From Amyelois transitella (Eukaryota; Arthropoda; Insecta; Lepidoptera; Pyralidae), in NCBI RefSeq assembly GCF_032362555.1, contig NC_083524.1, positions 7,488,001 to 7,552,000 on the forward strand: a stretch of 64,000 nucleotides of DNA. Reading direction: 5' to 3'. Shown here piece by piece: positions 53,556 to 63,779 of the stretch. The translations under genes were made by a program, and so were the position numbers. Under the pieces are notes generated by a model, which saw only the letters and a program-made list of their open reading frames with translations, searched no databases and was not told the DNA's origin. Every line of letters starts with the position of its first letter. Position 1 is the first letter of the stretch.

Positions 53556-54215
53556 TATAGACTATATTTTATTTTGGAAAAAATAGGGTTCCATAATGTA
53601 TTTGGATTTTTCGGACACAAACTGAAAAAAATCAACCAAAAAGTTACTTATTTTACGTACGCTGCCTAAACTACAAAAGATAGAACCATAAAATGTTTTA
53701 ATTAATTGTAGATCTTATAAATATCTACAAAAAAGTCCGCGACACACTATACCTATCTATGTCGAGTGAGGCACAACAACCACATTTTTATTTAAAAATC
53801 TTGAATTTATTTGGTCTACATTTATACGCGTTTTTTTTACTTATGCTATTTATCCTTATCAAAATAAATAATTTCTTCAATAAGTACAGTTTATGCAGAT
53901 AATATTTGGTCTTTGAATGATTAAAATTGGACGTTTGGTTTTGAAGTTGTGGTGAAATTAAAATATTACGATTTCTGCTGCACGGCCCGGGACTGCAGGC
54001 AGAAGTGACACTTTTGCCGGGAGCAAGACTTAGCCGCTTTGCGGGCGGTCCTTTAGTTAGTTCTAATAGAGATATATTTAGTATCGGCTGTGCATCCGTG
54101 CGAAGCCGGGGCGGGTCGCTAGTTTATTATAAAAATGCAACATTTAATCGTGTAAAATTTATTTAAATAAAAATATTAATTTAGTTAACATAAAATAAAT
54201 GTAAATGTACATAGT

Positions 54216-56155
54216 TTACTTGACTTTAACGAACTGCCACTCGAGTTCGTAAACGCCGACGGATGTCTGGTTCTTCTCGTCGTAATCCACCCACTCTTTC
54301 TCCGTCAGATCAACATCCTCGAACTTCTTGCCTGCAAAAAATATAACAAACTAGTGTCCGCGTGTAACGCCCGCGACTCCACCCGCGTAAAACGAAACAT
54401 CCCGTTATTTTCTGGATTACGCTTTTTATTATAACGTGCAACGGGTCAGCGTTAATTTTTCGCGGGATAAAAACGGCGTCGCGCGTGCCTTGCCACCGGG
54501 ACTACATACACGTCTATACCCCATGTGGAGTAGACAGAGTCAAATCTTGAAAAGACAGAAAGGCCACGTTCAGTTGCTTAGCTCAATGATACTCGTATAG
54601 TTGAGATTCAAATCCCAAGTTTACAAGCCTATCCCTTAAATTCCTTTTACTACATCCATTGACACACCTATGGACTAAACTGGATTTAAATGAAATTTTG
54701 CATAAGCATTGTTATTTTAGGAATGCTGATTGTGGTAGGCGCTGTCTACCCCGTGTAAGGAATAAAGATGTGATTATATGTATGTATGTATTCCAATTTT
54801 TTTTTCTGGTGTTAGTTCCTAGTAAGTAAAGTTCAAGAGAGGAAACCAAGCTGCACCTTTGACCATGAACCTGGATTATTAACGGAGCCTCACTTAATTA
54901 ATTATTCAATCAGACATACATAACTGTTTTTGAAAAAATTACAATAGTAAAGAGGGTATATAGATATGATAGTTTTAAAAAGACTGAACAACAATTACCA
55001 TTATCCTCAGCCTCTGCTATCCACCCAGACTTGGGTTCAAAATCAACAGGCTCCACTCCTCGGCAGTCGAAGATGACAAGTGTTTTGAATTTATTCACGT
55101 CATTATTTGTGTATGCACCTGCAAGAAAAAGATTGACAAGATATTGTTGAATAAATGGATGAAATATGTAACAAAATGTTAGCTTAAAATATTCAAATTA
55201 CACTGATTGAGTTAGCCTTGAAGTAACTTCGAATACTAACTCAACGATACTATATTTTATAATAAATACTTATATAGATAAACATCCAAGACCCAGGCCA
55301 ATCAGAAAAAGTTCTTTCCTCATCATGGCTCTGGCCAGGATTCGAACCCGGGAACTCCGGTGTCACAGACAAGCGTACTACTGCAAAGCCACAGAGGCCA
55401 TCAAAATAATAAAAAATAATTTAAAAGCCTTAGAAACATTGTAAATAATAGAAGTGATGTGTAATGGGCCTTTTGAACAAAGCCCACTTCACTTAGATCT
55501 GTAACTCTACTTTGGTGTAATTTACTTTCGTTATATAAATAATCTTTTGCATATTTGTGCAAACCTGGAATCTCTCTCATCTGTGCATGTTCCCGGTTGC
55601 ACCTTCCACAGTAGTGTTTCAGGGCCCGGGTCCACCTTGTGCAAACCTGGAATATTTATGGTTAATCCCTGTATCTTTCAGATGGGCTAGCAACTTGTCA
55701 TTATCTGAATTTCAATTCCATCACTATAGGTAAGCATAACTGAACATGACCTTTGTTTGAATCTTAGACTTATGGCTCTGTCTACCCAGTGAGGAATAGG
55801 GACCTGATATATGTACATAATCCGTAGCAGCAGAGGTTTCGGGCTATCGACCCCGCAGAGCCGGTAGTTTTTTCTTAAAACTGAAAGAAATGAGGTTATG
55901 TTTACCATTGCTGCCTTCAATGACATCCATGCTATTTTCCCTCGAGCACAGCTTGCATTTAATCAGCAAGTTAGTCTCGGACCTATTGTGTTTATGTGGG
56001 ACTTTATCGGCTTCCGTGAGGTCGTGAAACTTATCAGAAACTTCGCCGCAACTGGAACACTTGAGTTTTAAAAACCATTGGTAGTGGGGATGGTTCGTGT
56101 ACAATTTCTCAATGCATTCTAAATTAGCTTTTATCTGGAGAGCGATTTTCACCAT
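54216..56155 (-). CDS. CZIB / UPF0587 (C1orf123-type) zinc-binding protein, complete
   Basis: Three exons on the minus strand: 55906-56155, 54999-55118, 54216-54331; 486 nt, 161 residues plus TAA, the same length class as the human protein (about 160). It starts [19 protein letters not shown]. Two zinc-binding CxxC motifs lie in exon 1: [11 protein letters not shown] (about residue 33) and [10 protein letters not shown] (about 68). Exon 2 holds [20 protein letters not shown]; exon 3 ends [11 protein letters not shown]. The family (DUF866) is cytosolic; its human member binds zinc through these motifs. The first ATG is supported by the conserved N-terminus. Intron 2 holds an antisense SINE-B (55200-55400) and a SINE-A piece. 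Confidence 0.9.
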
Positions 56156-56437
56156 TCTGTAAAGTTATTTGTAGTTTTTATGAAAAATAAGAAAACAAAA
56201 CAGATGAATAATTTCGAGAAAGCATTACAAACAATCTTGCGTCAATGTCACTGTTGACTGTACGCAACGTAATGTCATAACAATTTTTTTTTATTTTATC
56301 CACTCGTTTTATTGAGGCAAAGCTTTTTATACGGAGCTTTGTCGCTTTTGCCTCTAGTTTAAAGCACTCCTCATTAATCATCTAAACTGAATTAAAATTT
56401 AGGACAAGTTTCAATAAAATAAGACAAATTTTTATCA
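56156..56437 (-). other. Short spacer between PolG stop and CZIB start
   Basis: Only 282 bp separate the PolG stop from the CZIB ATG on the same strand. It must hold the PolG 3' UTR and the CZIB promoter and 5' UTR. Minus-strand AATAAA hexamers at about 56290 and 56308 are candidate PolG poly(A) signals. Confidence 0.55.
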
Positions 56438-59400
56438 TCAGGTCTTTATTTCACATTTTCGCAGTACATCAAAGATATTTAGTGACTCTCCGTTAGGTAT
56501 GCCGTATCCTTTCTCCAGGCCGTGTGGGTTTGAGGGAGTTGTACAGTCCATGTTGGATTCTTTACGGAGCACCTGGTCTACTTCCACGGACGTGAAGAAT
56601 GCCACAGATAACGGCAGATCATTGATGCCAACCCTGCAAAATAACACATTACATTTTTTTTTTGCGACGGAACCATTGTCTTTAATTTGGAAGATAGGAC
56701 CAATCGTGTGGAAATCTGCACATTCAGGCAATTTAATGTCTGATCTATAATCCTTGCGGGGTAGACAAAGCCAACAGTCTTGAAGTCTGATACAAGTGGC
56801 CACGTTCAGCTGTTTGGCTTAATGATACAATTGATTTCTATCTATATAGGTATTTTTATCTTGGTGCCCACGGAAGACAAACGGTATATACCAGCACAAA
56901 TGCTGAGGGGGGGCTATTTTGGTACAAAAATGTTATAGTAATAATGTTTCCATTCTAGTTATGTCCTAATGAACCAAATTAAAAAAAAAAGACTTTTTCT
57001 TTCTTTTTTACTATTTTGTTTTATTTGATTGTTGTCATTATCAATTCCATTGCCGTGTGGTTCCCGGCACCATTACAAAAGAATAGGACCACTCCATCTC
57101 TTTCCCACGGATGTCGTAAGAGCCGACTAAGGGATAGACTTGGGATTCCTCTTTAATGTAAATCCCTGCCAATCTAAGGTCTGCCGCGCCGATGGATGCA
57201 TGGCTAGGGGCGAGCCTAGTCTCGAGCGTGCCACTTCCGCCATGGGGTTGGGCGACCCCCAGGTAATGGCTAGCCTTACCCTGGCATGCGGGGCTCTGCT
57301 GGGGCGGACAAAATTTTTCCCTAGCGTCTCGTGGGAATCGCATGGATGCAAATCTTTTGAAAGAGCACCTAGATGGCGGCGATGGTGTCCGCACCCCATC
57401 ACGTCTCGTTCCCGGCGGGAGCGGTATGCGGTCTGCTGAAAGCCGCTTTGCGACGATGAATGTAAGAGGAGGAATGAAGGATAAGATTGAGGAAGTATGC
57501 CAGATGATGGATGAAAGACGTTTGGATGTGTTGTGCGTGAATGAAACGAAGCGGAAAGGATGCGACGCGACGCAGCACGGCCCTTACACGGCGTATTGGT
57601 CTGGAATTTCCAGTACCAGCCGAGGCTGTCAAGGGGTCGGTCTAATTCTTTCTGCACGAATGGCTGAGTGCGTGAATGAGTATGAGTGTGTCAGCCCTCG
57701 TCTTCTATGGATTAGGCTGAAAGTTGGAATCACTCGGATCTTCGTTCTAGGTGTTTATGCACCTTGGGATGTGGGTTCGAGGGGTACAACATCAGCAAAA
57801 AGCGAAAACGAGGAGTTCTGGAATAGTGTAAGAGAAGTATTGAAAGTTACCAAGCCAAATGAGAAGATTATTATGTTAGGTGATTTTAATGGATGGGTGG
57901 GTGTAAAGCGTGATGGATATGAAAAGGTGCTTGGTGCGTTTGGTGACGAAAAGGTGAATGATAATGGAAGAAGTGTATTAGAAATTTGTCTAGAGTGGGA
58001 TCTTTTTGTGTCGAACTCAATGTTTCAACATAAAGAGATCCACACCTACACAAGAGTGGAAGGTATTTTAAAAAGTATGATAGACTTTGTGATTGTAGAT
58101 GAAAGATTGAAGAACAAAGTGCTGGATACCCGTGCATATCGCGGTGCTGGCATTGACTCGGACCATTTACTGGTGATATCCCGGATAAGGGGTATCTTCA
58201 ATCGCTGGCGGCACAGGGTAAGGGAGCAAACCAGCGCTTTGGAAAGAGTAAAAGTAGAAAATTTGCAAGATATGGATGTAGGTAAGAAGTATATTAATAG
58301 ACTGAAGGATGAATTTGAAGATTTAGAGGAAATGAGCGATATTGAAGATGGATGGAAGGAATTTAAAGAAAGAATTGTGAAAGTAGCTGTTGAAGTGTGT
58401 GGTGTAAGTAGAAGAAGGAAAGGAAAAAATCACAAAAATGCGTGGATGAGTAAAGATGTGCAAGAACTTGTGCGATTAAAGAAGAAAGCATGGCTGGATT
58501 TGTTAGCAGCAAAAGCTAACTTAAGAATGCAAGAGGTTATAGATGAAGATGTGAATGAAGCACGTAAGGAATATAAGAAAATGAAAGATTTGGTTAAGAA
58601 AGCTGTGATTAGAAAGAAAGAAGAGTATAAAGAGGATTTTGATAAAAGGCTATCAGAAGACTTTCAGTCAAATCTGAAAGTATTCTGGAAATCCGTAAGG
58701 TCAGCCCGAGGAAATACTATAACCAGAGAGCTGACTAGGATCAGATGCCAGGATGGTAGCGTTGTGAAAGGAGAAGAATGTGTACTAAAGATATGGAAGG
58801 ACTATTTTGAAAGTTTATTTGAAAAAAAGGAAGGAAATAAGAAAGATTTCTGCTATAGCGAAGAAAAAGAGAATGAGATGGAAGGCGAAATTGAAATGTT
58901 CGAAATTGTGGAAGCACTTAAGAGTATGAAAGCGGGAAAGGCTGCTGGGTGTGATAGAGTGTCGGTCGAGATGCTTAAAGCAGGAAAAGGCGTAGTAGCT
59001 AGTCAGTTGTACTGCCTTTTCAATTTGTGTTGGAGAAGCGGCCGAGTACCAAAAGATTGGTGTAAGGCTGTTATCGTGCCACTTTACAAAGGAAAAGGGT
59101 CACAGCTGGACTGCAAAAATTATCGTGGTATAAGCCTGCTTAGCGTCGTCGGCAAATTGTATGCTAAGGTATTGATTAATAGAGTCAGGAATGAAACTGA
59201 TGACAAAATATGGGATGCTCAAGCGGGATTTCGAAAGGGAATGGGATGTACTGATCAGGTCTTTTCCTTGCGGTGCATAGCCGAAAAGTTTTTGGCCAAG
59301 AGTCAAAAAGTCTATTGCACATTCGTAGATCTGGAAAAGGCCTATGACAGAGTTGAGAGGAATGAATTGTGGTCAGCACTTTCTATGCATGGGGTGAGCA

Positions 59401-62400
59401 GTCTCTTAATACGAGCACTGAAATCCTTATATGAGGATTCGAGTGCTTGTGTCAGGATAAACGGAGCGCACACTGAGTGGTTTAAGATTGAGAAAGGCGT
59501 TAGGCAAGGATGTGTTGCGTCACCGTGGCTGTTCAACCTATTTATGGATAGCTGTTTGACAGATTTGAAAGAGTCTAAAAGTGGATTAAGGATGAATGAG
59601 TTACTCGTCAAATGTCTGCTCTATGCCGACGATCAGGTTATACTGGCGTCATCAGCGGAGGAGTTACAGGAGATGGTAAACTGTATGCATGAAGCTTTAA
59701 AAGAGAAAGGAATGAAAGTGAACGTAAGTAAAACTAAAACACTGGTTTTTGAAATGGAGAAAGAAATGACAGCATGTAATATTTTGATTGGAGGAGAAAA
59801 AGTGGAGCAAGTGAAAGAGTTTGTATATCTAGGATCAAAGTTTACATCAGATGGCAAGTATGATAGTGATATTGAAAGGAGAGTGAACGCGGGGAACATG
59901 GTGAATGGAGCTTTGCATGCCTTTATGAGCAGTCAGAAACTATCCAAAAAGGCTCGACTGGCTGTGCACAGGGGCGTGTTGGTCCCGACATTAATGTATG
60001 GGAGTGAAAGTTGGGTATGGCAAAAGAAGCATGAAAGCAGAATAAATGCAGTGGAAATGAGAGCGTTAAGGAGTATGATGGGTGTGAAATTGAGTGACAG
60101 GATAAGGAACAGCGTGATAAGGGAATGTTGTGATGTGAAAGAAGATGTAGTTACAGGAATAGAAAAGGGTATGTTAAGATGGTTCGGTCATGTGGAGAGG
60201 ATGAATGAAAGCAGGTTGACTAAGCAGATATACAAGGAGAGTGTGGAGGGAAAGGTCGGAGTGGGAAGACCTAGACGAACGTATCTTGATCAAATTAAGG
60301 ACGTCCTGGTAAAGGGTCAGGTCAAAAGTACCCGAAACCGCCGAGCTTGTATGAAGAGAGTTATGAATGTGGACGAAGCGAAAGAAGTATGCAGAGATCG
60401 TGGCAAGTGGAAAGAGGTAGTCTCTGCCTATCCCTCCGGGAAAGAGGCGTGATTTTATGTATGTATGTATGTATGTATCAATTCCATCAACAGCTGAACA
60501 CGACTTATATCACTCTTCTCGAGACTGTTGGCTCGCCGTATAGGGATAAAGTCGTGATTATATGTATCTATGTAATGTAAGAATATCAGTTACCTCTGTG
60601 AACAGTATGCCCTTGTTAGAAGATTGGTTATCTGCAGCGCCAAAGCTGTTTCATACTTGTGCTCGTCGGCCACTAGATACCTCACTTCGTCGTGAAAGCT
60701 GAGGCAAAACCTGGCAATGTAAATTAATTTCATTAATCATTTCATCATGTGCCATGTGGTTCACGGCGGTTAAGAATAGGACCAATCCGTATCTTTCCCA
60801 TGGACGATGTAGAAGGCGACTAAGGGATAGGTGAACAAACTTGAGATTTCTTCACTTATCCCTTAGTTGGGGGACTCTGTACAGCCAGTTGAAGTAGCCA
60901 ACATGAGGTGTAAGAAGTCCGCTGCTGCGCTCTGTGCAGCCAGTTGAAGGGCATCCACTATAGTTACCTTGCTCTGGGCGCCTGATGTCGCATGCTAGCC
61001 AACATGAGGTGTAAGAAGTCTGCCGCTGCGCTCTGTGTGGCCAGTTGAAGGGCATCCACTATAGTTACCTTGCTCTGGGCGCTAGGTGTCGCATGCTAGC
61101 CAACATGAGGTGTAAGAAGTCTGCTGCTGCGCTCTGTGCGGCCAGTTGAAGGGCATCCACTATAGTTACCTTGCTCTGGGCGCCAGATGTCGCATGCTAG
61201 CCAACATGAGGTGTAAGAAGTCTGCTGCTGCGCTCTGTGCGGCCAGTTGAAGGGCATCCACTATAGTTACCTTGCTCTGGGCGCCAGATGGCGCATGCTA
61301 GCCAACATGAGGTGTAAGAAGTCTGCTGCTGCGCTCTGTGCGGCCAGTTGAAGGGCATCCACTATAGTTACCTTGCTCTGGGCGCCAGGTGTCGCATGCT
61401 AGCCAACATGAGGTGTAAGAAGTCTGCTGCTGCGCTCTGTGCGGCCAGTTGAAGGGCATCCACTATAGTTACCTTGCTCTGGGCGCCAGATGGCGCATGC
61501 TAGCCAACATGAGGTGTAAGAAGTCTGCTGCTGCGCTCTGTGCGGCCAGTTGAAGGGCATCCACTATAGCTACCTTGCTCTGGGCGCCAGGTGTCGCATG
61601 CTAGCCAACATGAGGTGTAAGAAGTCTGCTGCTGCGCTCTGTGCGGCCAGTTGAAGGGCATCCACTATAGTTACCTTGCTCTGGGCGCCAGGTGTCGCAT
61701 GCTAGCCAACATGAGGTGTAAGAAGTCTGCTGCTGCGCTCTGTGCGGCCAGTTGAAGGGCATCCACTATAGTTACCTTGCTCTGGGCGCTAGATGGCGCA
61801 TGCTAGCCAACATGAGGTGTAGGAAGTCTGCTGCAGCGCTCTGTGCGGCCAGTTGAAGGGCATCCACTATAGTTACCTTGCTCTGGGCGCTAGATGTCGC
61901 ATGCTAGCCAACATGAGGTGTAAGAAGTCTGCTGCTGCGCTCTGTGCGGCCAGTTGAAGGGCATCCACTATAGTTACCTTGCTCTGGGCGCCAGGTGTCG
62001 CATGCTAGCCAACATGAGGTGTAAGAAGTCTGCTGCTGCGCTCTGTGCGGCCAGTTGAAGGGCATCCACTATAGTTACCTTGCTCTGGGCGCCAGGTGTC
62101 GCATGCTAGCCAACATGAGGTGTAAGAAGTCTGCTGCTGCGCTCTGTGCGGCCAGTTGAAGGGCATCCACTATAGTTACCTTGCTCTGGGCGCCAGATGG
62201 CGCATGCTAGCCAACATGAGGTGTAAGAAGTCTGCTGCTGCGCTCTGTGTGGCCAGTTGAAGGGCATCCACTATAGTTACCTTGCTCTGGGCGCTAGATG
62301 TCGCATGCTAGCCAACATGAGGTGTAAGAAGTCTGCTGCTGCGCTCTGTGCGGCCAGTTGAAGGGCATCCACTATAGTTACCTTGCTCTGGGCGCTAGGT

Positions 62401-63779
62401 GTCGCATGCTAGCCAACATGAGGTGTAAGAAGTCTGCTGCTGCGCTCTGTGCGGCCAGTTGAAGGGCATCCACTATAGTTACCTTGCTCTGGGCGCCAGA
62501 TGTCGCATGCTAGCCAACATGAGGTGCAAGAAGTCTGCTGCTGCGCTCTGTGCGGCCAGTTGAAGGGCATCCACTATAGTTACCTTGCTCTGGGCGCCAG
62601 ATGTCGCATGCTAGCCAACATGAGGTGTAAGAAGTCTGCTGCTGCGCTCTGTACGGCCCAGTTGAGTCGGGTTCCGCCCCAGCGCCCGTGGGAATGTTCC
62701 AGAGCCCGGGACAGGCGGCCGTTGAGGAATGCGGTCGATGGATATTCTGATTCTAATGACAAAACAATACAATACAATACAAATTATCTTTATTGCCCAT
62801 AAAAAATACATACGTAGTAGAAACATTATCGCTAAGCAATCTCTTCCAGTAAACCTAAACATGCGTCTATATGCGTCTTGTATAATTGAAAGAGCGCTTA
62901 TGGCCGAAAGGTAAAGAAGTTTGATTTATAAGCGTGATGCGCAGGGCGCCACATATTCAAATTCTACAGCGGCTCGGTATCAGAGACCATTTGAACTCGC
63001 GAACTGAACTGTCTCGGCTATTATGAGCGAGAAAGCATGAGAAAGCTTTGTTTTTACATACATACAAACATAAAATCACGCCTCTTTCCCGGAGGGGTAG
63101 GCAGAGACTACCTCTTTCCACTTGCCACGATCTCTGCATACTTCCTTCGCTTCATCCACATTCATAACTCTCTTCATGCAAGCTCGGCGGTTTCGGGTAC
63201 TTTTAACCTGACCCTTTACCAGGACGTCCTTAATTTGATCAAGATACGTTCGTTTAGGTCTTCCCACTCCGACCTTTCCTTTCCATAACTTTGTTTTTGT
63301 TTATTTTAAGTTCAATATACTTGTAATAAGGTCGTTTTTCTATTGAGTTTTCGTTCGGCGGGACGTTTCGATATTGTGGGTCATCGAATGTTCCCGATGC
63401 GACTTTTTCAAGCCACTCATCACAATACTGACATACTTATTAGAGAAACAAACTATTTTCGGTTTTTTTTCTTTCTCCTCAACCTCATCACTTTGGAGAG
63501 GAGCCCGGGGTATGCCTTTGACCATCGATCTACATCATATATGTATATATATATATATATATGGATATATGGAAATGGTAAGATTAATGGTAAGATTAGC
63601 TCCTCAGATACAGTAAACCGAATAAGAAGAACATTATATTTACCAGCAATTTCTTCTAACTTGTTGAACATGTCTGACTCAGTGCCGCCCACCCACCGGG
63701 GCCTCTCGAACATTTCCTCCACTCTCTTACCGCTCAATTTTGCGAGCCGCATCGCTTGGTAGCCAGTCATTTCTACCGT
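56438..63779 (-). CDS. PolG: Mitochondrial DNA polymerase gamma catalytic subunit, last four exons
   Basis: Replicates mitochondrial DNA (family-A polymerase). Exons on the minus strand: 63644-63779, 62584-62752, 60594-60710, 56438-56633; phases join exactly (618 nt, 205 residues plus TGA). Exon order gives [20 protein letters not shown], then [14 protein letters not shown] and [16 protein letters not shown], then [13 protein letters not shown] (polymerase motif C with the catalytic His-Asp-Glu) and [14 protein letters not shown], then [19 protein letters not shown] and [20 protein letters not shown]. These match the end of the PolG palm and C-terminus. The exonuclease and other palm motifs lie beyond the window. 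One intron holds an RTE LINE, and the next holds a 101-bp array made from the exon 62584-62752 end. Minus-strand AATAAA hexamers lie near 56290 and 56308. Confidence 0.92.
57051..60475 (+). mobile_element. RTE-type LINE, apparently intact ORF, in a PolG intron
   Basis: An open frame runs from ATG 57342 to TGA 60450-60452, 1,036 codons. The EEP endonuclease starts near residue 37 (FATMNVRGG) with LGDFNGWVG and [10 protein letters not shown]. The reverse transcriptase follows with [25 protein letters not shown] and LLYADDQVI. The 3' end is an (ATGT)n tail. The endonuclease-RT layout, single ORF and RQGC..SP motif fit the RTE clade. The unit is flanked by a 12-bp duplication (TATCAATTCCAT at 57039-57050 and 60476-60487). 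The unit within those duplications begins with about 100 bp matching the 5' head of SINE-A (57051-57151). It could be mobile. Confidence 0.88.
57342..60452 (+). CDS. RTE endonuclease-reverse transcriptase polyprotein
   Basis: A single protein of 1,036 residues, from MDANLLKEH to AYPSGKEA. Order: apurinic-type endonuclease (about residues 35-285), coiled basic linker (about 300-480), reverse transcriptase (about 550-800), then a C-terminal region (about 830-1030) that recurs as fragments throughout the window. No stop or frameshift. The first ATG is assigned because no earlier in-frame start adds conserved sequence; FATMNVRGG is close to the usual domain start, so initiation could be slightly downstream. 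Transcription is opposite to PolG. Confidence 0.85.
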   Translation: MDANLLKEHLDGGDGVRTPSRLVPGGSGMRSAESRFATMNVRGGMKDKIEEVCQMMDERRLDVLCVNETKRKGCDATQHGPYTAYWSGISSTSRGCQGVGLILSARMAECVNEYECVSPRLLWIRLKVGITRIFVLGVYAPWDVGSRGTTSAKSENEEFWNSVREVLKVTKPNEKIIMLGDFNGWVGVKRDGYEKVLGAFGDEKVNDNGRSVLEICLEWDLFVSNSMFQHKEIHTYTRVEGILKSMIDFVIVDERLKNKVLDTRAYRGAGIDSDHLLVISRIRGIFNRWRHRVREQTSALERVKVENLQDMDVGKKYINRLKDEFEDLEEMSDIEDGWKEFKERIVKVAVEVCGVSRRRKGKNHKNAWMSKDVQELVRLKKKAWLDLLAAKANLRMQEVIDEDVNEARKEYKKMKDLVKKAVIRKKEEYKEDFDKRLSEDFQSNLKVFWKSVRSARGNTITRELTRIRCQDGSVVKGEECVLKIWKDYFESLFEKKEGNKKDFCYSEEKENEMEGEIEMFEIVEALKSMKAGKAAGCDRVSVEMLKAGKGVVASQLYCLFNLCWRSGRVPKDWCKAVIVPLYKGKGSQLDCKNYRGISLLSVVGKLYAKVLINRVRNETDDKIWDAQAGFRKGMGCTDQVFSLRCIAEKFLAKSQKVYCTFVDLEKAYDRVERNELWSALSMHGVSSLLIRALKSLYEDSSACVRINGAHTEWFKIEKGVRQGCVASPWLFNLFMDSCLTDLKESKSGLRMNELLVKCLLYADDQVILASSAEELQEMVNCMHEALKEKGMKVNVSKTKTLVFEMEKEMTACNILIGGEKVEQVKEFVYLGSKFTSDGKYDSDIERRVNAGNMVNGALHAFMSSQKLSKKARLAVHRGVLVPTLMYGSESWVWQKKHESRINAVEMRALRSMMGVKLSDRIRNSVIRECCDVKEDVVTGIEKGMLRWFGHVERMNESRLTKQIYKESVEGKVGVGRPRRTYLDQIKDVLVKGQVKSTRNRRACMKRVMNVDEAKEVCRDRGKWKEVVSAYPSGKEA
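60872..62660 (-). repeat. 101-bp tandem array built from a PolG exon end and its splice donor
   Basis: The unit contains, on the minus strand, about 80 bp of the PolG exon (AACTGGCC through GCGCCCAGAGCAAG), the donor gtaactatag and about 10 bp of intron. The plus-strand landmark TAGTTACCTT recurs from 60961 to 62577: 1,616 bp, exactly 16 periods of 101, so 17 donors including the real one at 62583. A further copy at about 60872-60945 lacks the donor. Copies lost one G (TGGCCGCAC versus TGGGCCGTAC), so their frame is shifted. They vary at a few sites, mostly around GCGCC(A/T)G(A/G)TG(T/G)CGC. Confidence 0.93.
62755..62860 (+). repeat. Family-E copy abutting a PolG splice acceptor
   Basis: A (ACAAT)n run, AAATTATCTTTATTGCCCAT and GCTAAGCAATCTCTTCCAG match the dispersed family. 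The (ACAAT)n run begins within about 10 bp of the acceptor (minus-strand CATTAG at 62753), so it supplies the intron's final pyrimidine-rich stretch. Confidence 0.6.
63053..63285 (-). mobile_element. RTE 3'-end fragment in PolG intron
   Basis: The reverse complement matches the RTE C-terminal coding end and ATGT tail. Further short pieces of the same end lie at 6403-6560 (-), 7535-7650 (+), 18990-19115 (+), 23218-23295 (+), 36585-36645 (-) and 43885-43960 (-). Confidence 0.85.

Larger units (their letters stand above)
50643..54215. other. Spacer between the Val/Pro-rich gene and CZIB
   Basis: 50643-51850 looks unique and AT-rich and probably includes the 3' UTR. A SINE-C scrap (about 51725-51800), a SINE-A (52098-52328) and then a cluster of Helitron-like ends (52750-54125) follow. 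No host exon is recognised. Confidence 0.6.

Noticed and set aside
57127-57657. Minus-strand frame opposite the RTE endonuclease
   Set aside because: Shadow of the RTE coding strand without recognisable domains.
60872-62660. CRISPR-like array or ordinary satellite
   Set aside because: There are no unique spacers; the 101-bp unit is PolG exon plus intron start, head to tail.
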